Part shown: positions 8,594 through 16,745 of the stretch, in pieces
Numbering within the stretch: the stretch's first letter is position 1
Layout of the letters: the number at the start of each line of letters is the position of its first letter
NCBI RefSeq assembly: GCF_947387495.1
Contig: NZ_CANDNU010000012.1
Coordinates: 1-46,230, forward strand
From: Limosilactobacillus difficilis
GTDB taxonomy: Bacteria; Bacillota; Bacilli; Lactobacillales; Lactobacillaceae
Length of the DNA stretch: 46,230 nt
Reading direction: 5' to 3'
Notes under the pieces: model-generated
Told to the model about the DNA's origin: nothing
Databases searched by the model: none
What the model saw: only the letters and a program-made list of their open reading frames with translations
Made by a program: the position numbers and the translations under genes

Positions 8594-9988
8594 TTGGCAA
8601 AAGCAATCAGTCCCAAGAGCGGTTATTTGGTAACTACCTCCGCGGCCATTTCACAATTAAATAACCGCGAGTTAGCGGAATTTTACCAGCCACTGATGAG
8701 CACTGCTGCTTTTGCACTGATTCAGCTTTTAAGAACGGAGCTGCAACCGCACCCTAATCGCGACCAGTTGCGGCGGCATTCACACTTATTGGCACTTTTG
8801 AACGTTGGCCTTAATACTTTGACGGAAGCTCGTAACCAGTTGGAAGCCTTGGAATTGTTGCGGACTTTTTACGTCAGCGATGGCGAACAAAACTTTTTTG
8901 TTTATGATTTGCAGGCTCAGCTGACGCCACGCCAGTTGCTTAGCGATGACCTGCTGAGTACCTTGCTCCTGCAAAACGTCGGTCCAGAGCACTTTGAACG
9001 ACTGGTTGACCTGGCTGGCCAGTACCAATATGACGTTGAAAACTTAGATGAGGACACTCACAGCTTTTTTGATGTTTTCCAACCTGATCAGGCGGAATTA
9101 GGCCGAGATGAAAAGGTCCTAAAAAATGCGAAGCAGTCACTCAAACTAGCAGCGCATGAGCGGGTCGTGCAGCTTCCCACTGACGGTTTTAATTATGGAG
9201 TTCTCGCCCAGCAGTTGCGCCAAGACGGGGTAGCTAGTGAAGATCTGCAAAAGTATCGGGAACTCATTACTACAAATCACCTGTTGTACGGTCTCGATGA
9301 GGTTGCTTTGCGTAAGTTAGTCCTTCAGGCTGTCGACTGGGGTGTTAAAAACAGCTTTCAGCCACGCCGCTTTCAACTTGCGGTGGCAGCTTCCCAGGGG
9401 CAAAGAAAAGCCCCGGCCACTGTCGAAACCAAGCCAGCTTTGGCTGAACCACAGAAGGAAAGTCAGCAACTCTCTTTATCGACAGAAGAACAACAGCTGG
9501 TGGCGGTTGCCAAAAAACTTGCCCCTCTCCAATTTTTAGCGACCCTGAAGAAACAAACTGGGGGTGGCTTTGTCACTAGCAACGAGCGTTATATTATTGC
9601 CAACCTTATAAAAATGGGGATGGCAACCGATGTCATCAATATCCTCAGCTACTATGTCATCATTAATCAGGAGCTGCCAACTCTTCGCAAAAACCTGGTC
9701 GACACAATTGCCAATAGCTGGCAGCGAGCCGGCATTACTGATGCAATTGCCGCGCTAAAAGAAGTGGGACAACATCAAAAAAGGGCTCAGAAATCGACAA
9801 AGCGGCGCTCCGCTAGTCGTTATCGGCAGCGCGGCCAGGTAAAAGAAAAGCTACCTGCTTGGGCGCAGACATCGGCAGATAACCATCCGAAGGCGACTGA
9901 TGAACAATTAGCTGAATCAAAAAAATTACTGCAGTCACTTCATCGAAAACAAAAGCACAATCATAAAGAAGGAGGGCCGCGTTCATGA
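8594..9988 (+). CDS. dnaB: Replication initiation and membrane attachment protein DnaB
   Basis: About 464 aa. The Firmicutes DnaB protein, unrelated to the E. coli helicase of that name, works with DnaD and DnaI to load the replicative helicase at oriC and restart sites. Two DnaB/DnaD-type helical regions are visible: an N-terminal winged-helix part (NNRELAEFYQPLM) and a C-terminal DDBH2-like part (about 330-400; FVTSNERYIIANLIKMGM). A Lys/Arg-rich tail ends in HRKQKHNHKEG. The start is uncertain: TTG 8594 has AAAGGTGA five bases upstream, while GTG 8585 would add three residues. The stop overlaps dnaI by four bases. Confidence 0.9.
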   Translation: MAKAISPKSGYLVTTSAAISQLNNRELAEFYQPLMSTAAFALIQLLRTELQPHPNRDQLRRHSHLLALLNVGLNTLTEARNQLEALELLRTFYVSDGEQNFFVYDLQAQLTPRQLLSDDLLSTLLLQNVGPEHFERLVDLAGQYQYDVENLDEDTHSFFDVFQPDQAELGRDEKVLKNAKQSLKLAAHERVVQLPTDGFNYGVLAQQLRQDGVASEDLQKYRELITTNHLLYGLDEVALRKLVLQAVDWGVKNSFQPRRFQLAVAASQGQRKAPATVETKPALAEPQKESQQLSLSTEEQQLVAVAKKLAPLQFLATLKKQTGGGFVTSNERYIIANLIKMGMATDVINILSYYVIINQELPTLRKNLVDTIANSWQRAGITDAIAALKEVGQHQKRAQKSTKRRSASRYRQRGQVKEKLPAWAQTSADNHPKATDEQLAESKKLLQSLHRKQKHNHKEGGPRS

Positions 9989-10932
9989 AATCAGTGGGCA
10001 ACGAAATGAAATCGTTATTTGCTAACCATGCAGCCGAGTATCGGCAAAAAGAGCAGCAGGTCATGGCTGATCCTGATGTCCAAGCCTTTTTGCAACAGCA
10101 TGCGGACCAGGTTGACCAGGCGATTATCAAACGCAGCATGTCCAAGCTCTTCGAATTTTATGATGAGAAACAACGGGCAGCTAAAGGACAGGTGACGGTG
10201 GCACCGGGCTATAGTGCCCACCTCCAAATGGGTTACCGCCAAATCGATGTCGTCTACGTACCAACGGCGCAATTAAAGGAACAGCGGAAAAAAGAAACGT
10301 TAAAAAAACGGCTGCGGTTGCTGAATATGCCTCGCTTTATCCGTCAGGCAAGCTTTGATGACTTTTATATGGATGAACAGTACCAATCTGCCAGTCGGCA
10401 AGCGGCTTTCAATGCAGCCATTAAATTCACACAGGAATATCAGCCAGGGAGCTTTGTTCCTGGGCTCTATCTCTACGGGAGCTTTGGCGTTGGCAAGACC
10501 TTCCTCTTAGGAGCAATTGCGCACCAGCTGGCTTTGCAAGGTGATACAGTGACGATGCTACACTTCCCAAGTTTTGCGGTCCAGATGAAGAATTCAATCA
10601 AGGATAACACGACTGAAAACCTCCTCAACACTGTCAAAAGTGCTCCGGTTTTGATGATCGACGATATTGGGGCTGATGCGATGTCAGCATGGATTCGCGA
10701 CGATGTTTTCGGAATCATTCTGGAATATCGAATGCAACAGGAATTGCCGACCTTCTTCTCTTCCAACTTTAGTATGGAAGAATTGGAGGAAGAACACTTG
10801 GCTGTTGATGCCCAAGGAAACCAGGAGCCGCTGAAGGCCAAGCGTATTATGGAACGTATTCAGTTCTTATCGCGAGAAATGCCAATGCTAGGGCCAAATT
10901 TGCGGCAAAAGCACGGTAGAGATAAGGCTTGA
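9985..10932 (+). CDS. dnaI: Primosomal protein DnaI, helicase loader
   Basis: 315 aa. An AAA+ ATPase that loads the replicative helicase (DnaC in Firmicutes). The N-terminal domain (about 1-135) binds the helicase. The C-terminal ATPase has Walker A GSFGVGKTF (~167-175) and Walker B VLMIDDIGAD (~224). Start ATG 9985 overlaps the dnaB stop and has AAGGAGGG upstream, so the pair is translationally coupled. Its stop codon overlaps the -35 box of the infC promoter. Confidence 0.96.
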   Translation: MKSVGNEMKSLFANHAAEYRQKEQQVMADPDVQAFLQQHADQVDQAIIKRSMSKLFEFYDEKQRAAKGQVTVAPGYSAHLQMGYRQIDVVYVPTAQLKEQRKKETLKKRLRLLNMPRFIRQASFDDFYMDEQYQSASRQAAFNAAIKFTQEYQPGSFVPGLYLYGSFGVGKTFLLGAIAHQLALQGDTVTMLHFPSFAVQMKNSIKDNTTENLLNTVKSAPVLMIDDIGADAMSAWIRDDVFGIILEYRMQQELPTFFSSNFSMEELEEEHLAVDAQGNQEPLKAKRIMERIQFLSREMPMLGPNLRQKHGRDKA

Positions 10933-10957
10933 CATTTAGGATGACTTTGGTTATTCT
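10929..10957 (+). promoter_or_regulatory. Promoter of the infC-rpmI-rplT operon
   Basis: A perfect -35 TTGACA (10929-10934) overlaps the dnaI stop; after a 17-base spacer the -10 is TATTCT (10952-10957). The predicted transcript starts near 10964. Confidence 0.65.
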
Positions 10958-11130
10958 AGTAATCGTTGAAAGAAAAAGCAGAAGCACCCGCTTCTCGCCT
11001 TGGTTACTAGTGTGGCCGGGCAAACGAGATGAAATAAGGCAGTATCACGGAAAGATAGTGCCGAATGGCGGGATGTGTGTTGCATCCCGCTTTTTTGCTG
11101 GTTCTTTCGCAACATAATTGGAGGTGTGTT
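10956..11130 (+). promoter_or_regulatory. L20-type ribosomal protein leader of infC
   Basis: An untranslated stretch of about 170 bases lies before infC. Visible parts: CTAGTAA (10956-10962) pairs with TTACTAG (11004-11010) around the hairpin AGAAGC-ACCC-GCTTCT (10980-10995), and a terminator follows. This is the layout of the L20 leader of Firmicutes, in which free L20 protein stabilises the terminator and so represses its own operon. Assignment to that Rfam family is by layout and position; a covariance search would settle it. If transcription truly starts at 10964, the outermost pairing is only partly in the RNA. Confidence 0.75.
11068..11096 (+). terminator. Attenuator terminator inside the infC leader
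   Basis: GCGGGATG (11068-11075) pairs with CATCCCGC (11083-11090), followed by TTTTTT, 23 bases before the infC ribosome binding site. Confidence 0.85.
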
Positions 11131-11133
11131 GCT

Positions 11134-11658
11134 ATAGCTCAAGGAATGATTGTCAATGACGGCATCCGTGCACGTGAAGTGCGGTTGATCGGTCAGGACG
11201 GTGCACAGCTGGGCATTAAGTCCAAGCGGGAAGCCCTTCGGATGGCTGAAGATGCTGGTTTGGACTTGGTATTGGTTGCCCCAAAGGCGCGGCCAGCTGT
11301 TGCTCGGATCATGGATTACGGGAAGTACCGCTTTGAAATGCAAAAGAAGGCACGTGAATCCCGTAAGCGGCAAAAAACTGTCGCCGTCAAAGAAATTCGC
11401 TTAAGCCCGACCATTGATACCAATGACTTCAATGTTAAGCTGAAGCGTGTGCAAAAGTTTATCAGCAAGGGTGATAAGGTTCGTGTTTCGATCCGGTTCC
11501 GCGGCCGTGCCATTACGCACAAGGATATTGGTCGTGACATGATTGAAAGAATGGCTGAAGCAACCAAGGATGTTGCCGATGTTGAGCAACGGCCAAAGAT
11601 GGAAGGCCGGAGTATGTTCCTGACATTAGCTCCGAAGACTGATAAGGACAACAAATAA
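11134..11658 (+). CDS. infC: Translation initiation factor IF-3, apparent ATA start codon
   Basis: 174 aa. IF-3 binds the 30S subunit, prevents premature joining of 50S and proofreads the start codon. The N-terminal domain begins [15 protein letters not shown]; the linker is the basic [20 protein letters not shown]; the C-terminal domain follows. A strong GGAGGTG (11120-11126) sits seven bases before ATA 11134, and no ATG, GTG or TTG lies at a suitable distance; ATG 11146 has no usable site and would cut the conserved start. Rare start codons (AUU, AUA) are a known hallmark of infC, because IF-3 itself discriminates against them and so controls its own level. First gene of infC-rpmI-rplT. Confidence 0.93.
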   Translation: MAQGMIVNDGIRAREVRLIGQDGAQLGIKSKREALRMAEDAGLDLVLVAPKARPAVARIMDYGKYRFEMQKKARESRKRQKTVAVKEIRLSPTIDTNDFNVKLKRVQKFISKGDKVRVSIRFRGRAITHKDIGRDMIERMAEATKDVADVEQRPKMEGRSMFLTLAPKTDKDNK

Positions 11659-11681
11659 TTTAAAGAAGGTAGGATTATCTT

Positions 11682-11879
11682 ATGCCAAAGATGAAAACTA
11701 ATCGCGCTGCTGCAAAGCGTTTCAAGAAGACCGCTAAGGGTGGTTTCAAGAGTGGCAATGCTTTCACTAGTCACCGTTTCCACGGCAAGACCAAGAAGCA
11801 ACGTCGTCAATTGCGTGGTACCAGCATGATGGACCATACTAACGTAAAGCGTTACAAGAAGATGCTTCCGTTCAACTAA
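11682..11879 (+). CDS. rpmI: 50S ribosomal protein L35
   Basis: 65 aa, highly basic, beginning [17 protein letters not shown] and ending [10 protein letters not shown], typical of bL35. It lies 23 bases after infC with GAAGGTAGG upstream. It follows infC and precedes rplT as in nearly all bacteria, and is controlled by the upstream L20 leader. Confidence 0.98.
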   Translation: MPKMKTNRAAAKRFKKTAKGGFKSGNAFTSHRFHGKTKKQRRQLRGTSMMDHTNVKRYKKMLPFN

Positions 11880-11920
11880 GCGACGGATTGATTACGAAAT
11901 AAATAGGAGGATACCACAAT

Positions 11921-12274
11921 ATGCGAGTTAAAGGTGGAACTGTTACGCGCGCACGGCGCAAGCGGATTATGAAATTAGCAAAGGGCTACCGCGGTTCAAA
12001 GGGGACGCTCTTTAAGACGGCTAAGGACCAAGTGATGAAGAGCTACACTTACGCTTTCCGTGACCGGAAAGTCAACAAGCGTAAGTTCCGTGAACTCTGG
12101 ATCGCGCGGATCAACGCCGCTGCCCGGCTCAATGGTTTGAGCTACAGCAAGTTGATGCACGGTTTGAAGTTGGCAAAGATCGACATCAACCGGAAGATGC
12201 TGGCGGACTTGGCTGTCAACGACGCCGACGCTTTTAAGGCGGTTGCTGATGAAGCTAAAAAGGCATTAAACTAG
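11921..12274 (+). CDS. rplT: 50S ribosomal protein L20
   Basis: 117 aa, typical of bL20: the long basic N-terminal helix [23 protein letters not shown] and the C-terminal globular part with [14 protein letters not shown]. It is needed for early 50S assembly and is the likely repressor of this operon through the leader RNA. Start ATG 11921 follows AGGAGGA. A terminator closes the operon. Confidence 0.98.
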   Translation: MRVKGGTVTRARRKRIMKLAKGYRGSKGTLFKTAKDQVMKSYTYAFRDRKVNKRKFRELWIARINAAARLNGLSYSKLMHGLKLAKIDINRKMLADLAVNDADAFKAVADEAKKALN

Positions 12275-12283
12275 TTGAAATTA

Positions 12284-12326
12284 AAAGCGGGGTCTGGCGA
12301 TTGACTGTTGTCGAGCCTCGCTTTTT
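12284..12326 (+). terminator. Terminator after rplT
   Basis: AAGCGGGG pairs imperfectly with CCTCGCTT, with further inner pairing (CGA/TCG), followed by TTTTT at 12322-12326. Confidence 0.7.
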
Positions 12327-12339
12327 CTGTAGCAAAAAT

Positions 12340-12369
12340 TTGAAAACACTTGCTGATTTTAACTATAAT
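12340..12369 (+). promoter_or_regulatory. Promoter of the yqeG-yqeH-nadD operon
   Basis: -35 TTGAAA (12340-12345), 18-base spacer, -10 TATAAT (12364-12369), 42 bases before the yqeG start. Confidence 0.65.
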
Positions 12370-12410
12370 TAATGGTGTAGTAACTCATTTGGATATAAAA
12401 GGGGTACAAG

Positions 12411-12944
12411 ATGTTTGAAACTTTTAAACCAACCTGGATGGTGAAGACAGCCTATGCCATTTCGCCAGCAGCGCTCAAAAAGGCAGGAATTCGGGCCGTC
12501 TTTAGTGATTTGGATAACACTTTGACAGCATGGAATAACCCGAACGGTACCCCTGAAATGCGTGTATGGATGAAGGAGCTTCATGATGCAGGGATTCCGT
12601 TGATTGTGATTTCTAACAACAACGTTCGCCGAGTAAGCCGAGCGGTTAAGAGTTTGAACTTGCCGTTCATGGCTCGGGCTTTTAAACCCTTGAGTTTTGG
12701 AATTACTAGAGCCCGCAAAAAGCTAGGCCTTGACCCTGATGAAGTATTGATGGTCGGCGATCAATTGATGACTGACGTCTGTGCAGCTAACCAAGCGGGA
12801 GTCCGGAGCGCCTTAGTTCAACCGCTGGTTAAGACGGATAAATGGGACACCCAAATCAACCGTTTTTTTGAGAAGCGGGTGATGAAGCAGTTAAAGCGGC
12901 AATATCCAGAGCAGATGAAATGGCGGGAGAAAATTAATGACTGA
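12411..12944 (+). CDS. yqeG: YqeG family HAD-IIIA phosphatase
   Basis: 177 aa. HAD motif I is SDLDNTLTAW (Asp nucleophile about residue 34), motif II IVISNNN, motif III near KPLSFG, and motif IV VGDQLMTDV. The YqeG group is phosphatidylglycerophosphatase-like (GEP4/PGPMT1 relatives), so a phospholipid phosphatase role is possible but unproven here. It opens the operon and overlaps yqeH by eight bases. Start ATG 12411 follows AAAGGGG. Confidence 0.9.
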   Translation: MFETFKPTWMVKTAYAISPAALKKAGIRAVFSDLDNTLTAWNNPNGTPEMRVWMKELHDAGIPLIVISNNNVRRVSRAVKSLNLPFMARAFKPLSFGITRARKKLGLDPDEVLMVGDQLMTDVCAANQAGVRSALVQPLVKTDKWDTQINRFFEKRVMKQLKRQYPEQMKWREKIND

Positions 12945-14058
12945 ATCATCAGATGACGAATTACGTTGTATTGGTTGTGGAGCAATCATTCAATCGACGG
13001 ATCCTCAAGGCGTCGGTTATACGCCCCAATCAGCGATTGAAAAGGGCTTAAAAAATAACCAGTTGTATTGTCAGCGCTGCTTTCGTCTGCGACATTACAA
13101 CGAGATTGCACCAGTAAGCTTAAATGATGATGACTTTTTGCGCGTGCTTAACCAGATTGGGAACCAGGACGCGTTGATTGTTTATGTCGTCGATGTCTTT
13201 GACGTTAGTGGTAGTTTGATTCCTGGCCTCCACCGCTTTGTGGGTAAAAATCCCGTTCTCTTGGTAGGTAATAAGGAGGACTTGTTGCCACATTCGTTGC
13301 GGCGATCCAAGTTGACCGACTGGGTCCGTCAGCAGGCCAATGCAGCTGGTTTGCGGCCACGGGACACCGTTCTCGTTTCTGCGAAGAAGCGGCACCAGAT
13401 TGATCAGTTATTGGACAAGATTGATCATTATCGCCAGGGTAAAGACGTCTACGTCGTCGGAGTTACCAACGTGGGTAAGTCCACTTTGATCAATGCCATC
13501 ATCAAGCAACGCAGTGGGATTCAGGACTTGATTACGACCTCACGTTTTCCGGGGACAACACTTGATAAGATCGAGATTCCACTGGATGATGGACACAAAC
13601 TAATTGACACTCCAGGGATCGTTCATGAAGAACAGATGGCTCACATTTTACCGCCCAAGTATCTCAAGATCGTTGCACCACAGCGGGAAATCAAGCCCCG
13701 GACCTATCAGCTCAATGCCGGACAGACCCTGTTCTTAGGGGCAATTGCTCGTTTTGATTATGTTGTCGGTTCCCGGGAGGGGTTTGAAGCATACTTTGAC
13801 AATGGTTTGATGATTCACCGGACTAAGCTGGCCAACGCGGATCACTTCTACCAAAAGCACGCTGGTCAACTGTTAACACCGCCGACCCGAACGGAGTTGG
13901 CTCAGATGCCGCCGCTAGAACATCATGAATTTTCAGTTACTCACAAGAGCGATTTGGTAATTGAAGGTCTCGGCTGGATTACCGTACCGGCTAATTCCAG
14001 TGTTGTTGGCTGGGCACCAAAGGGTGTTGCAGTTTTAGTGCGCAAAGCAATGATTTGA
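12937..14058 (+). CDS. yqeH: Ribosome biogenesis GTPase YqeH
   Basis: 373 aa. A circularly permuted GTPase needed for 30S assembly. The N-terminal zinc finger has CIGC (residues 9-12 or so) and CQRC. The G motifs come in permuted order: NKED (G4) then SAKK (G5), then P-loop GVTNVGKST (G1, about 173), RFPGTT (G2) and DTPG (G3). The C-terminal domain probably binds rRNA. It starts inside the yqeG end with no gap, so the two are translationally coupled. Confidence 0.96.
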   Translation: MTESSDDELRCIGCGAIIQSTDPQGVGYTPQSAIEKGLKNNQLYCQRCFRLRHYNEIAPVSLNDDDFLRVLNQIGNQDALIVYVVDVFDVSGSLIPGLHRFVGKNPVLLVGNKEDLLPHSLRRSKLTDWVRQQANAAGLRPRDTVLVSAKKRHQIDQLLDKIDHYRQGKDVYVVGVTNVGKSTLINAIIKQRSGIQDLITTSRFPGTTLDKIEIPLDDGHKLIDTPGIVHEEQMAHILPPKYLKIVAPQREIKPRTYQLNAGQTLFLGAIARFDYVVGSREGFEAYFDNGLMIHRTKLANADHFYQKHAGQLLTPPTRTELAQMPPLEHHEFSVTHKSDLVIEGLGWITVPANSSVVGWAPKGVAVLVRKAMI

Positions 14059-14067
14059 GGGATTAAA

Positions 14068-14379
14068 ATGAAATTACGGGGAAAACAGAAACGTTTTTTA
14101 CGGGCGCAAGCCAATCATTTGACGCCGCTCTTTAGCGTTGGCAAAAACGGTTTGACAACCGCCTGGCTCGACCAGCTGGACGGAGCCTTGAACCGTCGTG
14201 AACTGATCAAGGTTAGCCTGCAACAAAATACCGATGTGACGACGGAAGACGTCAAAGAGATGATTGAAAGTCAGACAGAGATTCAAGTGATCCAGATTAT
14301 CGGGAAGACCCTGGTTCTCTTCAAGCAGTCTGATCACGAAAAGCAACGCGATCTGTCGTTGAAAGTGGCCAAAATTTAA
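14068..14379 (+). CDS. yhbY: YhbY family RNA-binding protein
   Basis: 103 aa, a single CRM domain (LRGKQKRFLRAQANHLTPLFSVGKNGLT). YhbY of E. coli associates with pre-50S particles, so a ribosome assembly role is likely. It follows yqeH by nine bases. Confidence 0.95.
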   Translation: MKLRGKQKRFLRAQANHLTPLFSVGKNGLTTAWLDQLDGALNRRELIKVSLQQNTDVTTEDVKEMIESQTEIQVIQIIGKTLVLFKQSDHEKQRDLSLKVAKI

Positions 14380-14398
14380 AGTAAAGGAAGAAGCAATT

Positions 14399-15046
14399 GT
14401 GCAAAGAAAAACTTCAGTAGCATCATCTGTGATTCCACAAGTTCGGCCCCAACGGGTCCAATTCGGACGCCGTAAACGTGTTGGCATTTATGGGGGGACT
14501 TTTAACCCCATCCACAATGCTCACCTCTTAGTTGCCGATCAGGCTGGCAAAGCCCTGTGCTTAGACCGGGTACTGTTTATGCCAGATTATCAGCCGCCCC
14601 ACGTTGACCACAAGAGCGCCATTGCTGCTGAAGACCGGGTGAACATGATTCGCCTGGCGATTGCCGATAATTCATTTTTTGGTTTGGAATTAGACGAAAT
14701 TAACCGCAAGGGCGTCAGTTACACCTACGACACGATTAAGCGCTTGAAAAATCGTCATCCGGATACTGATTTTTACTTTATTATCGGCGGCGACATGGTT
14801 GATTACTTGCCAAAGTGGCACAAGATCGGCGCCTTAGCTAAGATGGTCCAATTTGTCGGTGTTCGGCGTCCCAAGGCCAATAATATCAGTAAGTATCCGG
14901 TGATTTGGGTGGACGTGCCGCAAGTTGATTTCAGTTCGACCGACATTCGCAAGCGAATCGAAGACGGCCGGTCTATTCGCTACTTGGTTCCTTCCGCTGT
15001 CGAGGACTATATTGAGGAGCATCATCTGTATTATGACAAGCATTAG
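14399..15046 (+). CDS. nadD: Nicotinate-nucleotide adenylyltransferase
   Basis: 215 aa. It transfers AMP from ATP to nicotinate mononucleotide in NAD synthesis. The nucleotidyltransferase fold begins at GIYGGTFNPIHNAHLLVADQ; the usual (H/T)xGH reads HNAH. The second motif near the C-terminus is SSTDIRKRI. The start used is GTG 14399, behind AAAGGAAG, which gives a basic N-terminal extension of about 25 residues before the fold; no better start follows. It overlaps yqeK by 14 bases, the standard nadD-yqeK pairing. Confidence 0.95.
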   Translation: MQRKTSVASSVIPQVRPQRVQFGRRKRVGIYGGTFNPIHNAHLLVADQAGKALCLDRVLFMPDYQPPHVDHKSAIAAEDRVNMIRLAIADNSFFGLELDEINRKGVSYTYDTIKRLKNRHPDTDFYFIIGGDMVDYLPKWHKIGALAKMVQFVGVRRPKANNISKYPVIWVDVPQVDFSSTDIRKRIEDGRSIRYLVPSAVEDYIEEHHLYYDKH

Positions 15047-15650
15047 TGATTATTCCGAACAGCTCATCCCCCTGACGCGGGACGAGCTAGTGGCAAAGTT
15101 GAAAATAGCGCTGGATTCGAATCGCTTTCATCACGTTCTTCGTGTTGAACAGACAGCAATCGACCTGGCAAAGGCCAACGGGGTTGATCTTGAAAAGGCC
15201 AGCATTGCCGGTCTGTGCCATGATTACGCCAAACAGCGTTCGGATGCTGATTTTTTAGCTGCCATTGATCGTTATGGCTTAGCGCCAGATTTAAAGAATT
15301 GGGCTAACCCAATTTGGCATGGTGTCGTTGGTGCCGAACTGGTCAAGCACGAGCTCGGCGTTTGGGATGAAGACATTCTCAATGCCATTCGTCACCACAC
15401 GACCGGCGACGCGACCATGAGCCTGCTCGAGCAGGTGGTATACATGGCTGACTATATTGAACCGGGTCGGGACTTTCCGGGAGTCGAACAAGCTCGGCAG
15501 TTAACCCATAAGTTGCTTGCCCTGGGGGTGGCCTACCAAACTAAAAGGACTTTGGAGTATTTGCTTGATCATGGTTCACCAATCTACCCGGCAACGATTC
15601 TGACCTATAATGCTTGGGTGCCCAAATATGAAGGAGAAATTAATGGATAA
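15033..15650 (+). CDS. yqeK: YqeK family HD-domain hydrolase
   Basis: 205 aa. HD-domain metal hydrolase: histidine in RFHHVLRVEQTAIDLA, the HD pair in GLCHDYAK, then HGVVGAEL and IRHHTTG. Bacterial YqeK has been shown to cleave diadenosine tetraphosphate symmetrically, giving two ADP. I start at ATG 15033, which overlaps the end of nadD, with GAGGAGC 12 bases upstream; the longer upstream frame is inside nadD. It overlaps rsfS by eight bases. Confidence 0.93.
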   Translation: MTSISDYSEQLIPLTRDELVAKLKIALDSNRFHHVLRVEQTAIDLAKANGVDLEKASIAGLCHDYAKQRSDADFLAAIDRYGLAPDLKNWANPIWHGVVGAELVKHELGVWDEDILNAIRHHTTGDATMSLLEQVVYMADYIEPGRDFPGVEQARQLTHKLLALGVAYQTKRTLEYLLDHGSPIYPATILTYNAWVPKYEGEING

Positions 15651-16002
15651 TAGTAAAGATTTATTAGAAATGGTTATTAAAGCGGCTGATGGTCGACGGG
15701 CTGAAGATATTGTGGCCCTGAAAGTTGACCAAATCAGTCCGATGGCGGATTATTTCGTAATTATGACCGGTGGTTCTAACCGGCAAGTACAAGCGATTGC
15801 TAACGCTGTTGTTGAAGCTGCCCATGAAAATGGGGTCGAAATTGGCAGTGTTGAAGGCAAGAACAATGCCCAGTGGGTTCTGATCGACCTGGGAGATGTG
15901 GTGGTTCACGTCTTTCGGGAAGAGACGCGGCAATTCTACAACTTGGAGAAACTCTGGGCTGAGACACCAGAAGTTGACGTCAGTCAGTGGGTTAAAGACT
16001 AA
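15643..16002 (+). CDS. rsfS: Ribosome silencing factor RsfS
   Basis: 119 aa. RsfS binds L14 on the 50S subunit and blocks subunit joining in starvation. Conserved core: DYFVIMTGGSNRQVQAIA, EGKNNAQWVLIDLGDVVVHVF, and the C-terminal YNLEKLW. ATG 15643 follows AAGGAG (15631-15636). Overlaps on both sides (yqeK, methyltransferase) show one tightly coupled operon. Confidence 0.96.
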   Translation: MDNSKDLLEMVIKAADGRRAEDIVALKVDQISPMADYFVIMTGGSNRQVQAIANAVVEAAHENGVEIGSVEGKNNAQWVLIDLGDVVVHVFREETRQFYNLEKLWAETPEVDVSQWVKD

Positions 16003-16745
16003 TGGCGATCTATTCGAGTTTTGCTCAGGTTTACGATGCCATCTTTGACAAAGAACAGTATCGACGGTGGGCGGACTATGCCGTCAGTCGCATTTTAAAC
16101 AGGCGGCCAGCAGTGCTCGATTTAGCGGGCGGAGCTGGCCGCTTGGCAGTTTTATTAGCACAGCGGGGGATGGTGATGACCAACCTCGACCAGTCTGAAG
16201 AGATGCTTGCCTTAGCGAGTGAACATGCCGGTGCAGCAGGGGTGGACGTTCGGCTGATTGCTGCAGATATGCGGCAGCTGGCTGGTTTACCAAAATATGA
16301 CGCGGTAACTTGTTTTGCCGACTCGTTGAATTATTTGCCGCAACCCGAAGACGTTCAGCAAACTTTGGAACAAGTCTTTAGGCACATCAAAGATGGCGGG
16401 GTTTTCCTTTTTGATGCGATCACGCTTTACCAATGCGACGTGGTTTATCCGGGTTATATGTACAACTACCAAGATGAAGATGCTGGCTGGGCTTTTATGT
16501 GGTCGAGTTATGCTAATGACGACGTTAATCATGGAGTAATCCACGACCTAGCAATTTTTCAGCAGCAAGATGATGGCAGTTACCAGCGCTTTGCTGAAAC
16601 TCATTTTGAACGAGCATATTCACTGGCCTGGTGGCGACAAAGTTTGCTAGCAGCCGGTTTTAAGGACGTCCAGGTTTCGGCTGATTTTGGTCAAAAGTCT
16701 CCTGCTGACAAGACCCGACGGTACTTCTTTGAATGTCACAAATAG
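16002..16745 (+). CDS. SAM-dependent class I methyltransferase (YqeM-like)
   Basis: 247 aa. Rossmann-type SAM-binding motif VLDLAGGAGRLAVLLA (about residues 38-53), then acidic NLDQSEEML and AADMRQL. It sits in the position of YqeM in the B. subtilis yqe operon. The substrate is unknown; the family includes small-molecule and tRNA methyltransferases. Its ATG shares a base with the rsfS stop (TAATG). Confidence 0.88.
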   Translation: MAIYSSFAQVYDAIFDKEQYRRWADYAVSRILNRRPAVLDLAGGAGRLAVLLAQRGMVMTNLDQSEEMLALASEHAGAAGVDVRLIAADMRQLAGLPKYDAVTCFADSLNYLPQPEDVQQTLEQVFRHIKDGGVFLFDAITLYQCDVVYPGYMYNYQDEDAGWAFMWSSYANDDVNHGVIHDLAIFQQQDDGSYQRFAETHFERAYSLAWWRQSLLAAGFKDVQVSADFGQKSPADKTRRYFFECHK

